Shown: piece by piece, positions 62,375 through 64,000 of the stretch
Numbering within the stretch: position 1 is the stretch's first letter
Layout of the letters: the number at the start of each line of letters is the position of its first letter
Source: Incurvaria masculella
Taxonomy: Eukaryota > Arthropoda > Insecta > Lepidoptera > Incurvariidae
DNA: 64,000 nt
Reading direction: 5' to 3'
NCBI GenBank assembly: GCA_946894095.1
Contig: OX335651.1
Location: forward strand, 3,866,501-3,930,500
The notes under the pieces: model-generated
Database searches by the model: none
Seen by the model: the letters and a program-made list of their open reading frames with translations, nothing else
Told to the model about the DNA's origin: nothing
Position numbers and translations under genes: made by a program

Positions 62375-62960
62375 GGTGGCCTTTTACGTGGACTAACTTA
62401 TTCGCGGTCACAGCACATACTCGTTCTGTTGCGCTCTGGCACTGTCTCTATTTTAAATAAAAAGACAGTCTTCGTGATGAGGTGGATGCAACAAGTCCAC
62501 AAAGCAAACTATGTTTATAGTGTTTGATTTGGTTGAATTTATAAAAAAAAATACAAAACGGCCTAAAAGTAAATAACGGATGCTGTAGTAAAAAATCAAA
62601 CAAAAAATAACTTGATTTTGAATTTTCATGGCTTCAAGCTAGGTTTGATGACTAAGATTATTTTATTTTTTACCCGACTGCGCAAGAAGGCTCATTTTCG
62701 AGTGCATGTATGCATGTATTTAGTTTTATCGTTGAGTAATCCACGACCATGCTTATTGTATAAAACACGCAGCCATTTCGGACTTTCGGACCGAGAACTT
62801 AGAAACCATATACAATTTTACAATTCCAATGGTCATCAAACATGTAGCTTGATATTAAAATAAAGTTGTTTTGAATTGATTTTGGTTCTCCGTTAAGAAA
62901 TGTGCCCATGATCTTCTTTCGACGTTTATATGGGGAGTTGAGCGGTATAGCCCACCTTCA
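62371..62960. mobile_element. TTAA-flanked MITE, family 1, copy 3, diverged
   Basis: Begins at the TTAA that ends copy 2 (TTAAGGTGGCC) and ends GCCCACCTTCA, i.e. with the last TTAA changed to TTCA. About 590 bp, much more diverged than copies 1 and 2. Interior carries GTTGCGCTCTGGCACTGTCT, GATGAGGTGGATGCAACA, GACTTTCGGACC. Confidence 0.75.
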
Positions 62961-63104
62961 GGTAAAATACGTACCTACTTACGGCACACACCAAGCATAT
63001 ATGTATTGGGATTATCACAGACTTTTTCAAAGGTTTTTCGTGCAGGCACCATGGCTGTTACACAATGCTGGTACATCATGGTTCGCACTACGACCACGAC
63101 TATG

Positions 63105-63450
63105 TACACTGGACTGGACTGAAAATAGGGACAATTCTGGTGCGATGGTACCAAGACGGGCAGGCTCGGTGGTAGGTTTGAGCCCCATGTTTTATAACAG
63201 GTTTTCCCGTTTCTCCGTGTAACACGGACATTCAAAGGGTATTGGGTGCTGGTAACCGAGTGTACGGCGTGATGAACTTCTTTAACATCGGGCAATTACA
63301 GTTTTACATGGGTTCGGAACTATGGAGCATTCGTGAAAAAATGCACTTATCCAACTCTTAATGAAAAAGAAAGTGGTGCATGCGAGAATTTGAACCCAGA
63401 CCTCTGGTATGCTAGGCAAGTCCCCGAATCACTAGGCTACGAGCCTTTAT
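63105..63450 (-). mobile_element. SINE, tRNA type, interrupted
   Basis: Minus strand: AGGCTCGTAGCCTAGTGATT, CAGAGGTCTGGGTTCAAATT, GATAAGTGCATTTTTTCACG, ATGTAAAACTGTAATTGCCC, then about 100 bp of unrelated sequence (63185-63285), then CCTGCCCGTCTTGGTACCAT. Confidence 0.65.
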
Positions 63451-63716
63451 TTATGGAAGTGAGAATTGGGTATGGCAAAAGAGGCACGAACATAGAAAAA
63501 ATGCAATAGGAATTGGTTCTTTGAGGAAAGTTTGCGGAGTAAGTTTACCAGTCAAGTTCCGCACGCATTGGATGAGACAATTTCAACTAAAAATCGTGAA
63601 TTGGGGAGGGTACGCTAAAATAGCTTAGACATGGTAAAGCGAATAGGTGATGCATTATTGACAAATCAAGACAGCAGACGTGAATGGGGTTGTCTTGCAG
63701 AAAGAAGGTGAGACAA
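63451..63716 (+). pseudogene. LINE reverse transcriptase C-terminal fragment, degraded
   Basis: Plus strand pieces read WVWQKRHE, NAIGIGSLRKVCGVSLPVKF, RQFQLKIVNWGGYAK and SRREWGCLAERR with stops between. The VW-KRHES-INA-E-R-LR--CGVSL pattern is one I know from LINE polyproteins of Lepidoptera. Not functional. Confidence 0.55.
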
Positions 63717-64000
63717 ATTCTTCTTTTTAAATCATTTTCATAATAATTGACTTGAATCTTGTTGACTTGTGTTATCTGTACAGCTGAGTACGAACAGTTC
63801 AGTAGAGCGCCTTGGTTCGCTAGTGTACTAAAATGTATGTAAATGAGCCGTTACCGTGTAGTGTATACTTAAATGAGTCGGATTATCGGCCAAGGTTGTG
63901 GGGAGCTAATGGCTGATAGCTTGCCTAAAGAGGGGGAGCTGTTATTTTTAGAACACATATTTTGATCGCACCTTAATTTGCAAAACAAACGAGCGTTTTT
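63717..64000. other. unassigned right edge
   Basis: No feature recognised. Confidence 0.3.

Overview
The window is insect nuclear DNA, almost certainly from a moth or butterfly (Lepidoptera). It is AT-rich, its coding exons are short and separated by kilobase introns, and most of it is transposon-derived. Several of the repeats are ones I know as abundant in lepidopteran genomes, such as the element that starts AGGGTTCCGTACCC and ends with a GTGCGAGTC/GACTCGCAC hairpin. That assignment is recognition, not a database search.

The one host gene I can support runs on the minus strand from about 22.7 kb down to 6.9 kb. It encodes a cys-loop ligand-gated anion channel whose TM1-TM3 sequence matches the insect pH-sensitive chloride channel pHCl. 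Nine consecutive exon positions can be joined: signal peptide, N-terminal extracellular domain, Cys-loop, second disulfide, TM1, TM2, TM3, and the start of the TM3-TM4 loop. All junctions are GT-AG and all phases agree, giving 1113 nt or 371 codons without a stop. The TM1/pore exon is present twice (9746-9898 and 10188-10340). The copies are equal in length and phase and differ in only two amino acids, one of them at pore position 1'. TM4 and the C-terminus were not found and probably lie beyond the left edge.

Layout. 1-6.8 kb: 3' intronic part of pHCl, with a 5'-truncated RTE-type LINE (2614-3192, 13-bp target duplication) and a full-length mariner (about 4013-5299) whose frame carries two stop codons. 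6.8-22.7 kb: the pHCl exons, with a SINE, decoy splice-site repeats and LINE debris in introns. 22.7-43 kb: no recognised gene; SINEs, LINE fragments, TTAA-flanked MITEs, foldback elements, perfect hairpins and a few GC-rich islands that could be promoters or untranslated first exons. 43.9-51.3 kb: a giant inverted-repeat structure. Arms of about 575 bp, plus an outer 69-bp pair, enclose a 3.8-kb element with its own inverted ends of about 195 bp, and that element holds a tandem array of units of about 640 bp. 51.3-64 kb: more SINEs, nested MITEs, a tandem MITE dimer, a second copy of a foldback element, and two piggyBac-like MITEs that meet at one TTAA.

The observations most worth following are the duplicated pore exon, the nested inverted-repeat/satellite structure, the SINE families that share a body but have 5S-like or tRNA-like heads, and tandem copies of a pHCl 3' splice site in the preceding intron. 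No tRNA or rRNA gene, CRISPR array or bacterial feature was seen. Repeat boundaries were set by eye and may be off by some tens of bases.
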